Positions 1 to 7,364 of a stretch of DNA of 11,405 nucleotides are shown here, one piece after another. Under the pieces are notes generated by a model. It searched no databases and was not told the DNA's origin. It saw only the letters and a list, made by a program, of their open reading frames with translations. Position 1 is the stretch's first letter. Each line of letters starts with the position of its first letter. Made by a program: the position numbers and the translations under genes. The stretch comes from Bifidobacterium breve (GTDB taxonomy: Bacteria; Actinomycetota; Actinomycetes; S36-B12), in NCBI GenBank assembly GCA_945900705.1, contig CAMDKJ010000040.1:1-11405 (forward strand), read 5' to 3'.

Positions 1-424
1 GCGGACTAGGCAGAACTTTCGGCTTATCGGCGGATTCGGTAACCGCCGCGGCGGGAATCCCGACCCCGGTATTGCTGATCTCGCCGGCACCTGTTGCATT
101 GACCGCGCGCAGTACCACCGTGTAGGTCTGGCCACTCGCCAAACTGCCCAGTGGGCATATTCCCGGAGTACCAGCGCAGGTGAACCAGGTGGTGCCGCCG
201 TCAATCGAAACCTGATAGGCCGTAATTGGGGAACCGCCAGCGGCTAAAGGCGCCGTGTAGACAACCTGCAGTTCAGTGGCGGCGGGGCCGGAATTTACCG
301 CGGTGATGGTTGGGGCTGATGGGTACGGCTCGATCGCCAGGGCGGTAGTTGCACCAATAACAGCAATTGCACCGGCCGCCAGCGTGGTGGATATGGTCAA
401 GGCGAAGAGACGTGGGGGAAGCAC
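1..424 (-). CDS. Secreted fibronectin type III domain protein (partial, N-terminal 141 codons)
   Basis: The gene starts at GTG 424-422 and runs off the left edge, so 141 complete codons are visible and the C-terminus is missing. Residues 1-30 look like a signal peptide: one Arg at position 5, a hydrophobic Ala/Ile/Leu/Val core, and a likely cleavage after Ala-Leu-Ala (28-30). Residues about 33-120 resemble a fibronectin type III fold: a PSAPTI entry, ITAYQVSIDGG at 67-76, Trp80, and a LASGQTYTVVLRAVNATG segment at 95-112. Cys83 and Cys90 could form a disulfide after export. The rest may hold more FN3 repeats or a cell-wall or catalytic domain, which cannot be seen. An ATG at 430-428 is followed at once by TGA in this frame, so it is not the start. 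The GTG is supported by the signal peptide and by a TAGAGT hexamer 6 nt upstream. It lies 42 bp downstream of the aldehyde dehydrogenase, same strand, with apparently its own promoter. Function unknown beyond secretion and probable protein or carbohydrate binding. Confidence 0.75.
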   Translation of the reverse strand, partial: MLPPRLFALTISTTLAAGAIAVIGATTALAIEPYPSAPTITAVNSGPAATELQVVYTAPLAAGGSPITAYQVSIDGGTTWFTCAGTPGICPLGSLASGQTYTVVLRAVNATGAGEISNTGVGIPAAAVTESADKPKVLPSP

Positions 425-430
425 TCACAT

Positions 431-436
431 ACTCTA
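431..436 (-). promoter_or_regulatory. Putative leaderless -10 element of the FN3 gene
   Basis: TAGAGT (436-431, minus) fits TANNNT and is separated by 6 nt from GTG 424-422. That puts transcription start at or next to the start codon. No Shine-Dalgarno sequence at usual spacing and no clear -35 are visible. Same arrangement as four other starts in the window. Confidence 0.5.
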
Positions 437-466
437 AAACACTTTTCCCGAGGCGGTGACCACCGG

Positions 467-1918
467 CTACCCCGAAATGATGACCAACCGCTCCTCGGTC
501 ATTTCGCGAACCGAGTACGCCGGACCTTCTCGGGTGTTACCCGAATCCCGGATCCCGCCATAGGGCATCTGATCGGCTCGCCAGGTTGGCACCTCATTGA
601 TCAGCACGCCGCCAAAGTCCAAAGTTCGAGCGGCTTGCAACCCCTTAGCAATATCTGAGGTGAAAACCGCTGCTTGCAAGCCATATCTGGTGTCATTGGC
701 GATCCGAAGGGCCTCGTCATAGGACTCATAGGTCTGGACCGCGACTACGGGGCCGAACACCTCGAGTGCGCAAATATTCATTTCAGGCTTTGCGTTGACG
801 ATAACGGTCGGACGTAATACTCCGTTGACATCAAGATCTCCACCGCAAGCCACTTTACCGCCGGCCGACACGGCCTCTGCTATCCAGCTAACGACTCGGT
901 CACGCTCAGCCCGCGAGATCAGGGCCGAAACATCAGTGGTCTCCTCCATGGGGTCACCCACAACCAACTCATCTACCTTCTCAACGAGCTTGACAACAAA
1001 ATCTTCTGCGATACTTTGATGCACCAATACCCGCTGGGTGGAAATACAGGATTGGCCGGCATGGGCGAACCCGGCCAACTTGATCTTCGTTGCTGCGGTG
1101 GCCCAATCACCATCGGCCTCGATAATCACCGGAGCGTTATTGCCAAGTTCGAGTCCGACGCGCTTACGCGGTGCCCGCGCCCGAATACCCCAGCCCACAT
1201 CCGGAGAGCCGGTGAAACTGATCAAGGCAACGCCTGGGTGATCAACAAGGGCGTTCCCGACCGTGCCACCACTGCCGGTGACGATCTGAAGGTAACCATC
1301 GGGTAAGCCGGCATCAGCTAGTAAGCGGGCGAGCAGGATCGACGAGAAAGGGGTCTGCGAAGCCGGCTTCAAAACCACCGCGCAGCCCGCAGCAATTGCC
1401 GGGCCAACTTTGTGCACCACGAGGTTCAGCGGGAAGTTGAACGGTGAAATCGCCCCAACAACACCCACGGGAACCCGAAGCGTGAATCCGATTTTGCCGC
1501 CCCCGACCGCTGCCGCCTCGAGTGGCACGGTGTCTCCGGTTAGCATGCGCGCCACCGCGCTGGAGAACTGGAAAGTCGCAATCGCGCGATCGGCCTCACC
1601 ACGGGCCGTCTTGATCGGCTTTGCGGATTCGCGGGCAATAGCAATCGCAAAGTCGTCTCGGCGCTCCGCCATCAAGAGTGCAGCTTTATCCAATATCTCG
1701 GCGCGCTGCCATTGGGCCAACGGGCGCTCCTGCATTGCCTTACGCGCATACGCCACTCCGGCGTCAACATCGGCGGCGGTCAGTGCTGGTACCTGGCCCA
1801 GCAAGGCGCCATCAAATGGTGAATGCACCTCAATGACGGCCGACCCCGCGGTCAGTTCACCACATAGGGGGACGGGGGTGACTTCGGTAACTTGGATGCC
1901 TGGGATGAGTTGTTCCAT
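467..1918 (-). CDS. NAD(P)-dependent aldehyde dehydrogenase
   Basis: A complete 483-aa protein, the usual length for the aldehyde dehydrogenase superfamily, which oxidises aldehydes to carboxylates with NAD(P)+ in the cytoplasm. Key residues are all present: Asn161 of the oxyanion hole (SPFNFPLN, 158-165), Lys184 in KPAS for cofactor binding, the FTGS turn at 235-238, general base Glu257 (LELGNNAP), catalytic Cys291 (GQSCIST, 288-294), and Glu386/Phe388 in the EVFGP motif. The GQSCIST-QR context resembles the lactaldehyde/y4uC-like branch more than classic succinate-semialdehyde GabD, but substrate cannot be assigned from sequence. A small oddity is Asn260 where many relatives have Gly or Ser (ELGG/ELGS). 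The ATG at 1918-1916 is preceded by TAGATT plus 6 nt and no Shine-Dalgarno sequence, suggesting a leaderless message. It diverges from the ABC exporter across 30 bp. The stop is TAG at 469-467. Confidence 0.93.
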   Translation of the reverse strand: MEQLIPGIQVTEVTPVPLCGELTAGSAVIEVHSPFDGALLGQVPALTAADVDAGVAYARKAMQERPLAQWQRAEILDKAALLMAERRDDFAIAIARESAKPIKTARGEADRAIATFQFSSAVARMLTGDTVPLEAAAVGGGKIGFTLRVPVGVVGAISPFNFPLNLVVHKVGPAIAAGCAVVLKPASQTPFSSILLARLLADAGLPDGYLQIVTGSGGTVGNALVDHPGVALISFTGSPDVGWGIRARAPRKRVGLELGNNAPVIIEADGDWATAATKIKLAGFAHAGQSCISTQRVLVHQSIAEDFVVKLVEKVDELVVGDPMEETTDVSALISRAERDRVVSWIAEAVSAGGKVACGGDLDVNGVLRPTVIVNAKPEMNICALEVFGPVVAVQTYESYDEALRIANDTRYGLQAAVFTSDIAKGLQAARTLDFGGVLINEVPTWRADQMPYGGIRDSGNTREGPAYSVREMTEERLVIISG

Positions 1919-1924
1919 GCCCAG

Positions 1925-1930
1925 AATCTA
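1925..1930 (-). promoter_or_regulatory. Putative leaderless -10 element of the aldehyde dehydrogenase gene
   Basis: TAGATT (1930-1925, minus) fits TANNNT and lies 6 nt from ATG 1918-1916. A possible weak -35, GTGACA at 1955-1950, has a rather long 19-nt spacer and falls inside the start of the divergent ABC gene. No Shine-Dalgarno sequence is visible. Confidence 0.55.
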
Positions 1931-1936
1931 GCCCGA

Positions 1937-1942
1937 TACGCT
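1937..1942 (+). promoter_or_regulatory. Putative leaderless -10 element of the ABC exporter operon
   Basis: TACGCT (1937-1942) fits TANNNT and lies 6 nt from ATG 1949-1951. It mirrors the aldehyde dehydrogenase element exactly about the point 1933.5. The same hexamer TACGCT with the same 6-nt gap recurs before the MDR gene at 9316. No convincing -35 is seen. Confidence 0.55.
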
Positions 1943-1948
1943 GTGGGT

Positions 1949-2881
1949 ATGTCACCTCAGGGGCAACTTCTCACGGTAACGAGCCTCACCAAGGTATTCG
2001 GCAAGGTGCAGGCAATTTCAGATTTGTCATTCAAGGTGCAACCAGGACGAGTAACCGGGTTTCTCGGACCCAACGGTTCGGGCAAGACCACGACCTTGCG
2101 CTGCCTACTTGGCCTAGTGCAACCCACGAGTGGGTCCGCCCGAGTGGGCGAACATGAATACCGAGAGCTTTCGCACCCGGCCACGGTTGTTGGAGCGGCT
2201 CTGGAGGCCAGCGGGTTTCATCCCGGCCGAACCGCGCGCGGCCATCTTCAGGTGATCACCGATGCCGCAGCGCTACCCGCGGCTCGCGCCGATGAAGTGC
2301 TGGCGCTGGTGGGCCTGACCGAGGCCGCCGGCCGCAAAGTGGGCGGGTTCTCCCTTGGCATGCGCCAGCGGCTGGCTCTGGCTGCAGCTTTGGTCGGTGA
2401 CCCGGGCGTACTTATTTTGGACGAGCCGGCCAACGGGCTTGACCCCGAAGGCATCGCCTGGCTTCGCAGCTTCCTGCGAGCACGGGCCCAAGAAGGCCGC
2501 ACTGTTTTGGTTTCCAGCCATGTGCTTTCTGAGGTGCAACAAACCGTCGACGACGTAGTCATCATCAGCAAAGGTAGGTTGGTTCAGACCGGAACACTTG
2601 ACGAACTGACCGGCACCGGAATCTCACAGGTTCGGGTGCGAACACCTAATGCTGAAGTATTGCGATTGGCGTTAACGGCAGTTACCAATAACGGAGTCGA
2701 AACCCGAGTTGAAATCGTCAGTGACAACGAGATTTTGGTCGTCGGCATCGAAGCGGCTCAGATCGGCCACATCGCCCTACGCGAACAAGTGGAGCTCCAT
2801 GAGCTAACACCAATTGGAAATGACCTCGAGGCTCTTTTCCTTGAACTCACCGCCGGTGGCAACCCAGGCGGTGCCGCATGA
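1949..2881 (+). CDS. ABC transporter ATP-binding protein (ABC-2 exporter type)
   Basis: A 310-aa ATPase subunit that would sit on the inner face of the membrane and power the permease encoded next. Visible motifs are Walker A GPNGSGKT (40-47), the ABC signature within FSLGMRQRLALA (134-145), Walker B with catalytic Glu VLILDEP (154-160), D-loop NGLDP (162-166) and H-loop His191 in SSHVLSE. The Q-loop region reads ALEASGFHPGRTARGHL (84-100), with Glu near the position of the usual Gln, as in antibiotic/bacitracin-type exporter ATPases. About 90 residues after the nucleotide-binding domain are typical of that group. The start is taken at ATG 1949: the frame is open upstream to a TTG at 1892, but that would add 19 unconserved residues overlapping the divergent gene. 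The substrate is unknown; efflux of a peptide or drug is the family norm but not shown here. Confidence 0.92.
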   Translation: MSPQGQLLTVTSLTKVFGKVQAISDLSFKVQPGRVTGFLGPNGSGKTTTLRCLLGLVQPTSGSARVGEHEYRELSHPATVVGAALEASGFHPGRTARGHLQVITDAAALPAARADEVLALVGLTEAAGRKVGGFSLGMRQRLALAAALVGDPGVLILDEPANGLDPEGIAWLRSFLRARAQEGRTVLVSSHVLSEVQQTVDDVVIISKGRLVQTGTLDELTGTGISQVRVRTPNAEVLRLALTAVTNNGVETRVEIVSDNEILVVGIEAAQIGHIALREQVELHELTPIGNDLEALFLELTAGGNPGGAA

Positions 2882-3651
2882 TGGCCTTGGTGCGTTCTGA
2901 GCTCCGTAAAGTCACCACCACCAAGGTGCTGCTTTGGCTAACTATCGCCACCGTGGCCTTCAGCGCCCTAAATGTCGTGCTACTCGTCTTCTTGACTCCA
3001 CGCGCGATGGATCTCAGCACCGACGTGAACTTCTTACTTGATCCGGCCTATGTGACAAATATCCTCGGAGCCGCCGGTTCCTCGTCAATTTTCATCTTGA
3101 TTCTTGGCATCATCGGAATGACCGGTGAATACCGTCATATGACGATCACATCTACCTTCCTAGTAACGCCAAAACGCCCGAGGGTGCTAATCGCAAAAGG
3201 CATTGCCTACGCACTTCTGGGCGCCGCCCTTGGGCTAATTGCCTTCGCGTCAAGTTTCGCGGTCACCTTGATCGCACTCTCACGCGAGGCGCACGCGCCG
3301 GTCGATGCCACCATCGCACTACAGATTTTAGGTGGAGTTGTCCTAGCGTTTGCGATCTACGCATTCGTGGGGGTTTCAGTTGGCGCCCTTATCCGCATTC
3401 AGGTCGCTGCGGTTGTCGGCGCGCTGGTGTGGGTACTGATCGTCGAGGCCCTTATCACCGTGTTCGTTGACTGGATTGGCAAATGGCTACCCGGGGGGGC
3501 ACTTGATGCGGTGCTCCAGACCACCAATGTGACCGGCCGTGGTGGCGAGGATATTTTGCCCACCGCGGCTGGGGTGATCGTGCTCATCGGCTACGCCGTA
3601 CTCTTCGGCACTTTGGCTTCGCTCACCACGCTGCGCCGCGACATCACCTGA
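2878..3651 (+). CDS. ABC-2 type transporter permease
   Basis: A 257-aa integral membrane subunit, partner of the preceding ATPase. About six hydrophobic segments are visible at roughly residues 18-40, 64-84, 108-133, 149-171, 175-197 and 230-250. Between segments two and three lies GEYRHMTITSTFLVTPKR (83-100), then an AKG, a cytoplasmic-loop pattern typical of ABC-2 permeases of the bacitracin/lantibiotic-resistance kind. A basic tail (LRRD) ends the protein. The ATG at 2878 overlaps the ATPase stop codon as ATGA (2878-2881), implying translational coupling and one transcript. A second ATG follows immediately, so the start could be one codon later. There is no accessory protein nearby and no adjacent two-component system, so the exported substrate cannot be inferred. 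Confidence 0.9.
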   Translation: MMALVRSELRKVTTTKVLLWLTIATVAFSALNVVLLVFLTPRAMDLSTDVNFLLDPAYVTNILGAAGSSSIFILILGIIGMTGEYRHMTITSTFLVTPKRPRVLIAKGIAYALLGAALGLIAFASSFAVTLIALSREAHAPVDATIALQILGGVVLAFAIYAFVGVSVGALIRIQVAAVVGALVWVLIVEALITVFVDWIGKWLPGGALDAVLQTTNVTGRGGEDILPTAAGVIVLIGYAVLFGTLASLTTLRRDIT

Positions 3652-3670
3652 TCTGTTGGTACGTGATCAG
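3648..3670. repeat. Inverted repeat CTGATC/GATCAG at the end of the ABC operon
   Basis: CTGATC (3648-3653) and GATCAG (3665-3670) form a perfect 6-bp inverted repeat with an 11-nt loop. It includes the permease stop codon and ends 5 bp before the kgd -35 hexamer. There is no T-tract, so it is a poor intrinsic terminator. It could be a weak stem or a protein-binding site. Confidence 0.3.
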
Positions 3671-3675
3671 CGTAG

Positions 3676-3704
3676 TTGCCTGCCCCTTGCACTAAAGTTA
3701 GGTT
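3676..3704 (+). promoter_or_regulatory. Predicted kgd promoter (-35 TTGCCT, 17 nt, -10 TAGGTT)
   Basis: TTGCCT at 3676-3681 and TAGGTT at 3699-3704 are separated by 17 nt, ideal for a housekeeping sigma factor. Transcription would start near 3711, giving a leader of about 55 nt before GTG 3766. A second possible -10, TAAAGT at 3693-3698, has no well-spaced -35. This is the only start region in the window with a recognisable -35 at proper spacing. Confidence 0.55.
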
Positions 3705-3711
3705 GTCGAAA

Positions 3712-3739
3712 GGCAAATTGCCGGAGCCACGCAATTGCG
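3712..3739. promoter_or_regulatory. Two GCAA/TTGC palindromes in the kgd leader (candidate operator)
   Basis: GGCAA-A-TTGCC (3712-3722) is a perfect 5+1+5 inverted repeat, and CGCAATTGCG (3730-3739) is a perfect 10-bp palindrome. They share GCAA/TTGC half-sites, and their centres are about 17-18 bp apart, just downstream of the predicted transcription start. An alternative RNA stem TGCCGG (3719-3724) with CCGGCA (3742-3747) would enclose the second palindrome. Either a repressor site or a folded leader is possible; no named regulator is implied. Confidence 0.4.
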
Positions 3740-3755
3740 GGCCGGCATTCACCCG

Positions 3756-3761
3756 AAAGGA
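3756..3761 (+). promoter_or_regulatory. Shine-Dalgarno site that sets the kgd GTG start
   Basis: AAAGGA at 3756-3761 is followed by 4 nt and GTG 3766-3768. It is the strongest ribosome binding site in the window. It fixes the start 90 nt inside the longest open frame, which begins at a TTG that coincides with the -35 hexamer. Confidence 0.7.
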
Positions 3762-3765
3762 CACC

Positions 3766-6700
3766 GTGGTCAACGACGACGGGCGCGCCAACCCCGAGCG
3801 CCGTCTAGCCAGCTTTGGTCCAAATGAATGGTTGGTTGACGAGATCTACCAGCAGTTCATCACCGACAAATCAAGTGTTGACCCCGCCTGGTGGGAGTTC
3901 TTCGAGGGCTATTCGCCAAGTGAACAATCCCCACTGACAATCGCCAGCCCTGCAGCCGAGACGCCCCCGGTGCTGCCAATAGCTGCGTCAACCTCTACCA
4001 CCTCTGCACTTAAAGGCCCGGCCGCGCGCGTGGTCACCAACATGGAAGCTAGCCTGGCGGTCCCAACGGCCACCAGCGTGCGCTCGGTCCCCGCGAAGTT
4101 GCTAATCGATAACCGGGTTGTCATCAATAACCACCTGGCCCGCGGCCGCGGTGGCAAAATCTCCTTCACCCATGTCATCGGCTACGCGATAGTACGGGCC
4201 GCAAAAGAGATACCGGCCATGAATGCCGCATATCAAGAGGCCGATGGTAAGCCCGCGATTGTCACCACTGACAGTATTAACCTAGGGCTGGCCATTGACC
4301 TCGCTAGACCCGATGGCAGCAGGCAGCTTCTCGTCCCGAACATTAAAGGGGCGCAGGACATGGACTTCGCCGGTTTCTGGGCCACCTATGAAGAGATTGT
4401 CCGCAAAGCCCGTGGCGGCAAATTAACGGTAGCGGATTTTACCGGCACCACCGTCTCGCTTACTAATCCTGGCACCATCGGTACAACTCATTCGGTCCCA
4501 AGGCTGATGATGGGCCAGGGCTGCATTGTCGGAGTTGGGGCAATGGAGTATCCAGCGGAGTGGGAAGGTGCATCGGCCGAGACCATCGCCCGCAACGCGG
4601 TCTCCAAGATCCTCACATTGACTTCAACCTATGACCACCGCGTTATTCAAGGTGCCCAATCCGGAGAGTTTTTGCGCAGAATCCACCAGCTACTGCTGGG
4701 CGAAGGTGATTTCTATGATGAGATCTTCAGGTCCCTACGCATCCCATATGAGCCGGTGCGCTGGGCAAAAGACATCTCGGCCAGCCATGAAACCGACCTC
4801 GGCAAAACTGTGCGGGTCCAGGAAATAATCCACGCTTATCGGGTGCGCGGCCACCTCATGGCTGATACCGACCCCCTCGAATACCAGCAGCGCACCCACC
4901 CCGACCTCGATGTACTTTCATATGATCTGACCCTTTGGGATTTAGACCGTGAATTTGCCACGGGCGGTTTCGGCGGCAGGGCGTTGATGAAACTCCGCGA
5001 AATTCTCGGCGTGCTGCGAGACTCCTACACCCGCACCGTCGGCATTGAATATATGCATATCCAAGATCCCGGGCAACGCCAGTGGATTCAAGATCGCGTC
5101 GAGATACCGCACGCAAAGCCCGATCGCGACGAACAACTGCGAATACTCCATAAACTTAATGAGGCCGAAGCTCTCGAGTCATTCTTACAAACTAAATACG
5201 TGGGGCAAAAGCGCTTCTCATTGGAAGGGGCTGAATCCCTAATCCCGCTCCTAGATGCAGTTCTTGATAGAGCCGCAAATGAGAACATCATCGAAGTTGC
5301 TATCGGCATGCCACACCGCGGGCGGCTAAATGTCCTGACCAACATTGCCGGTAAGTCTTACGCGCAAATCTTCCGTGAGTTCGAGGGCCAGTATGGCGAG
5401 GAGTCGGTTCAAGGCTCGGGCGATGTTAAGTACCACTTGGGCACGACCGGCACCTACACAGCACCCGGTGGCGCGCAAACCGCGGTCTATCTCGCCGCTA
5501 ACCCCTCACATCTTGAAGCGGTTAACCCGGTTCTCGAAGGAATCGTGCGCGCCAAGCAGGATCTCCTCCCGAGTGACCGCGTCTACGACATTTTACCCGT
5601 ACTCATGCACGGCGATGCCGCCTTTGCTGGGCAAGGTGTTGTTGCCGAGACCTTGCATCTTTCACAGTTGCAGGGTTATCGCACCGGCGGAACCGTGCAT
5701 ATCGTGGTCAACAACCAAGTTGGATTCACCACCAGCCCGAAATACGGTAGATCCTCGGTCTATGCCACTGACGTTGCCCGAATGGTGCAGGCACCGATCT
5801 TCCACGTGAATGGCGATGACCCCGAGGCCGTGGTGCGATTTGCTCAATTGGCTTTCGAGTTCCGGCAGGCGTTCCACAAAGACGTTGTTGTTGACCTCGT
5901 GTGCTACCGCCGCCGCGGCCACAATGAAGCCGACGACCCCTCGCTCACCCAACCTCTGATGTACGCGATCATCGACAACAAACGATCAGTGCGCAAGCAC
6001 TACACCGAGGGTCTTGTCGGGCGCGGAGACATCACAGTTGATGAAGCCGAGAGTGCCTTGAAGCACTTCCAGGAGCACCTCGAAAAGATCTTCCAAGAAA
6101 CCCACGGCTCGGATGCAACTGCTTTTGGAACCCACGACCAAGACATCATCAGCGGTGGCCAGCGTGAACTTGAGCTTCAGGGGCCCGCCGCAGAAGTAGT
6201 TTCAGGTATCACCAGTGCGCAAATCGAAACGGTAATCGCATCACAGTTGACCATGCCGGCAGACTTCACCATTCACCCACGGCTTGCGCCGCAACTCCAG
6301 CGCAGAGCGCAGATGGTCGCCGACGATGCCATCGACTGGGGTATGGCCGAGGCACTTGCCGTGGGGTCACTGTTGATGGAGGGCCGTACCGTGCGATTGG
6401 CGGGCCAGGACTCCAGGCGCGGTACTTTCGGACATCGGCATATGGTCATCGTCGACAAAGAGACCGGTTGGCAATATAAGCCGCTCAAGCAGTGCTACCG
6501 CGATGGCGCAAAGTTATATGTTTATGACTCACTACTAAGTGAGTTTGCCGCATTGGGCTTTGAATATGGCTACTCCGTTGCCCGCCCTGATGCACTAGTT
6601 ATCTGGGAGGCCCAGTTCGGTGACTTTGCCGATGGGGCTCAGACAATTATCGATGAATTCATCTCCTCTGGTGAGCAAAAATGGGGCCAGCGTTCAGCCG

Positions 6701-7353
6701 TGACTCTGTTACTGCCTCATGGGCAAGAAGGCCAAGGCCCAGACCACTCCTCGGCCCGAGTTGAGCGTTACCTGCAGTTATGTGCGCAAGACAACATGAC
6801 CGTTGCGATGCCTTCAACCCCCGCCTCATACTTCCACCTACTTCGCTGGCAGGTGCTGAGCAAATTAACGCGCCCCCTCGTGATTTTCACGCCGAAATCA
6901 TTGCTGCGCGCAAAGTTTGCGGTCTCAAGTAAATCTGAATTCGAAAACGGGCACTTCCAGCCGACGCTACCTGATATCACAGTTGATCCAGCTGGAGTCA
7001 AAACCGTGTTGCTGTGCAGTGGAAAGGTCTACTACGACTTAATTGCTCACCGTGAGGCCACCGGCCGCACCGATGTCGCGGTGATCCGCCTCGAGCGCCT
7101 TTATCCACTGCCATATCGCACCTTGCCGCCAGAGCTTGAACAGATGCCGAATGCGCAGATACGGTGGGTACAAGAAGAGCCGGCAAACCAGGGTGCTTGG
7201 AGTTTCATTGCCCTGAACCTACCGGAGATAATCAACCGGCAGGTAACAGTAATTAGTCGAGAAAGATCATCCTCCCCTGCCGTCGGATCACACCACCGAC
7301 ATGAAGTCGAGCAGGCGGCAATTGTCGAACGCGCATTCGATACGGCAAATTAG
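3766..7353 (+). CDS. kgd: Multifunctional 2-oxoglutarate decarboxylase/dehydrogenase (E1 with fused E2-like domain)
   Basis: A 1195-aa cytoplasmic ThDP enzyme that decarboxylates 2-oxoglutarate in the TCA cycle; mycobacterial Kgd is about 1230 aa. An N-terminal helix NEWLVDEIYQQF (20-31) is followed by a Ser/Thr/Ala/Pro-rich linker (about 48-85), then an E2-like acyltransferase domain (about 106-340) with SLTNPGTIGT (231-240) and the active-site motif DHRVIQG (290-296). No lipoyl domain is present, as is normal for this actinobacterial fusion. The E1 part (about 350-1195) has GMPHRGR (514-520), a ThDP/Mg site from HGD (615-617) to NNQVGFTT (649-656), RRRGHNEADDPS (715-726), SRRGTF (882-887), WEAQFGDFADGA (947-958) and EEPANQGAW (1137-1145). 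The GTG start follows a good Shine-Dalgarno sequence, and the N-terminus then matches the family. In relatives an FHA protein (GarA/OdhI) inhibits the enzyme; none is encoded here. Confidence 0.96.
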   Translation: MVNDDGRANPERRLASFGPNEWLVDEIYQQFITDKSSVDPAWWEFFEGYSPSEQSPLTIASPAAETPPVLPIAASTSTTSALKGPAARVVTNMEASLAVPTATSVRSVPAKLLIDNRVVINNHLARGRGGKISFTHVIGYAIVRAAKEIPAMNAAYQEADGKPAIVTTDSINLGLAIDLARPDGSRQLLVPNIKGAQDMDFAGFWATYEEIVRKARGGKLTVADFTGTTVSLTNPGTIGTTHSVPRLMMGQGCIVGVGAMEYPAEWEGASAETIARNAVSKILTLTSTYDHRVIQGAQSGEFLRRIHQLLLGEGDFYDEIFRSLRIPYEPVRWAKDISASHETDLGKTVRVQEIIHAYRVRGHLMADTDPLEYQQRTHPDLDVLSYDLTLWDLDREFATGGFGGRALMKLREILGVLRDSYTRTVGIEYMHIQDPGQRQWIQDRVEIPHAKPDRDEQLRILHKLNEAEALESFLQTKYVGQKRFSLEGAESLIPLLDAVLDRAANENIIEVAIGMPHRGRLNVLTNIAGKSYAQIFREFEGQYGEESVQGSGDVKYHLGTTGTYTAPGGAQTAVYLAANPSHLEAVNPVLEGIVRAKQDLLPSDRVYDILPVLMHGDAAFAGQGVVAETLHLSQLQGYRTGGTVHIVVNNQVGFTTSPKYGRSSVYATDVARMVQAPIFHVNGDDPEAVVRFAQLAFEFRQAFHKDVVVDLVCYRRRGHNEADDPSLTQPLMYAIIDNKRSVRKHYTEGLVGRGDITVDEAESALKHFQEHLEKIFQETHGSDATAFGTHDQDIISGGQRELELQGPAAEVVSGITSAQIETVIASQLTMPADFTIHPRLAPQLQRRAQMVADDAIDWGMAEALAVGSLLMEGRTVRLAGQDSRRGTFGHRHMVIVDKETGWQYKPLKQCYRDGAKLYVYDSLLSEFAALGFEYGYSVARPDALVIWEAQFGDFADGAQTIIDEFISSGEQKWGQRSAVTLLLPHGQEGQGPDHSSARVERYLQLCAQDNMTVAMPSTPASYFHLLRWQVLSKLTRPLVIFTPKSLLRAKFAVSSKSEFENGHFQPTLPDITVDPAGVKTVLLCSGKVYYDLIAHREATGRTDVAVIRLERLYPLPYRTLPPELEQMPNAQIRWVQEEPANQGAWSFIALNLPEIINRQVTVISRERSSSPAVGSHHRHEVEQAAIVERAFDTAN

Positions 7354-7364
7354 CGGGAGCGTAC

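Noticed and set aside
451..466. Hairpin CGGTG-AC-CACCG after the aldehyde dehydrogenase stop as a terminator
   Set aside because: The loop is too small unless a base pair opens, leaving a 4-bp stem. No run of T follows closely on the minus strand.
1410..1931. 173-residue plus-strand open frame antisense to the aldehyde dehydrogenase
   Set aside because: Low-complexity Ser/Ala/Arg/Thr-rich translation with no motif; a shadow of the well-supported minus-strand gene.
1892..1948. TTG-initiated extension of the ABC ATPase by 19 residues
   Set aside because: It overlaps the divergent aldehyde dehydrogenase start, has no family-like sequence, and ATG 1949 has a well-placed -10-like hexamer.
5345..5809. 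154-residue open frame inside kgd in another frame
   Set aside because: Biased Ser/Arg/Pro composition and no domain; kgd is conserved throughout this region.
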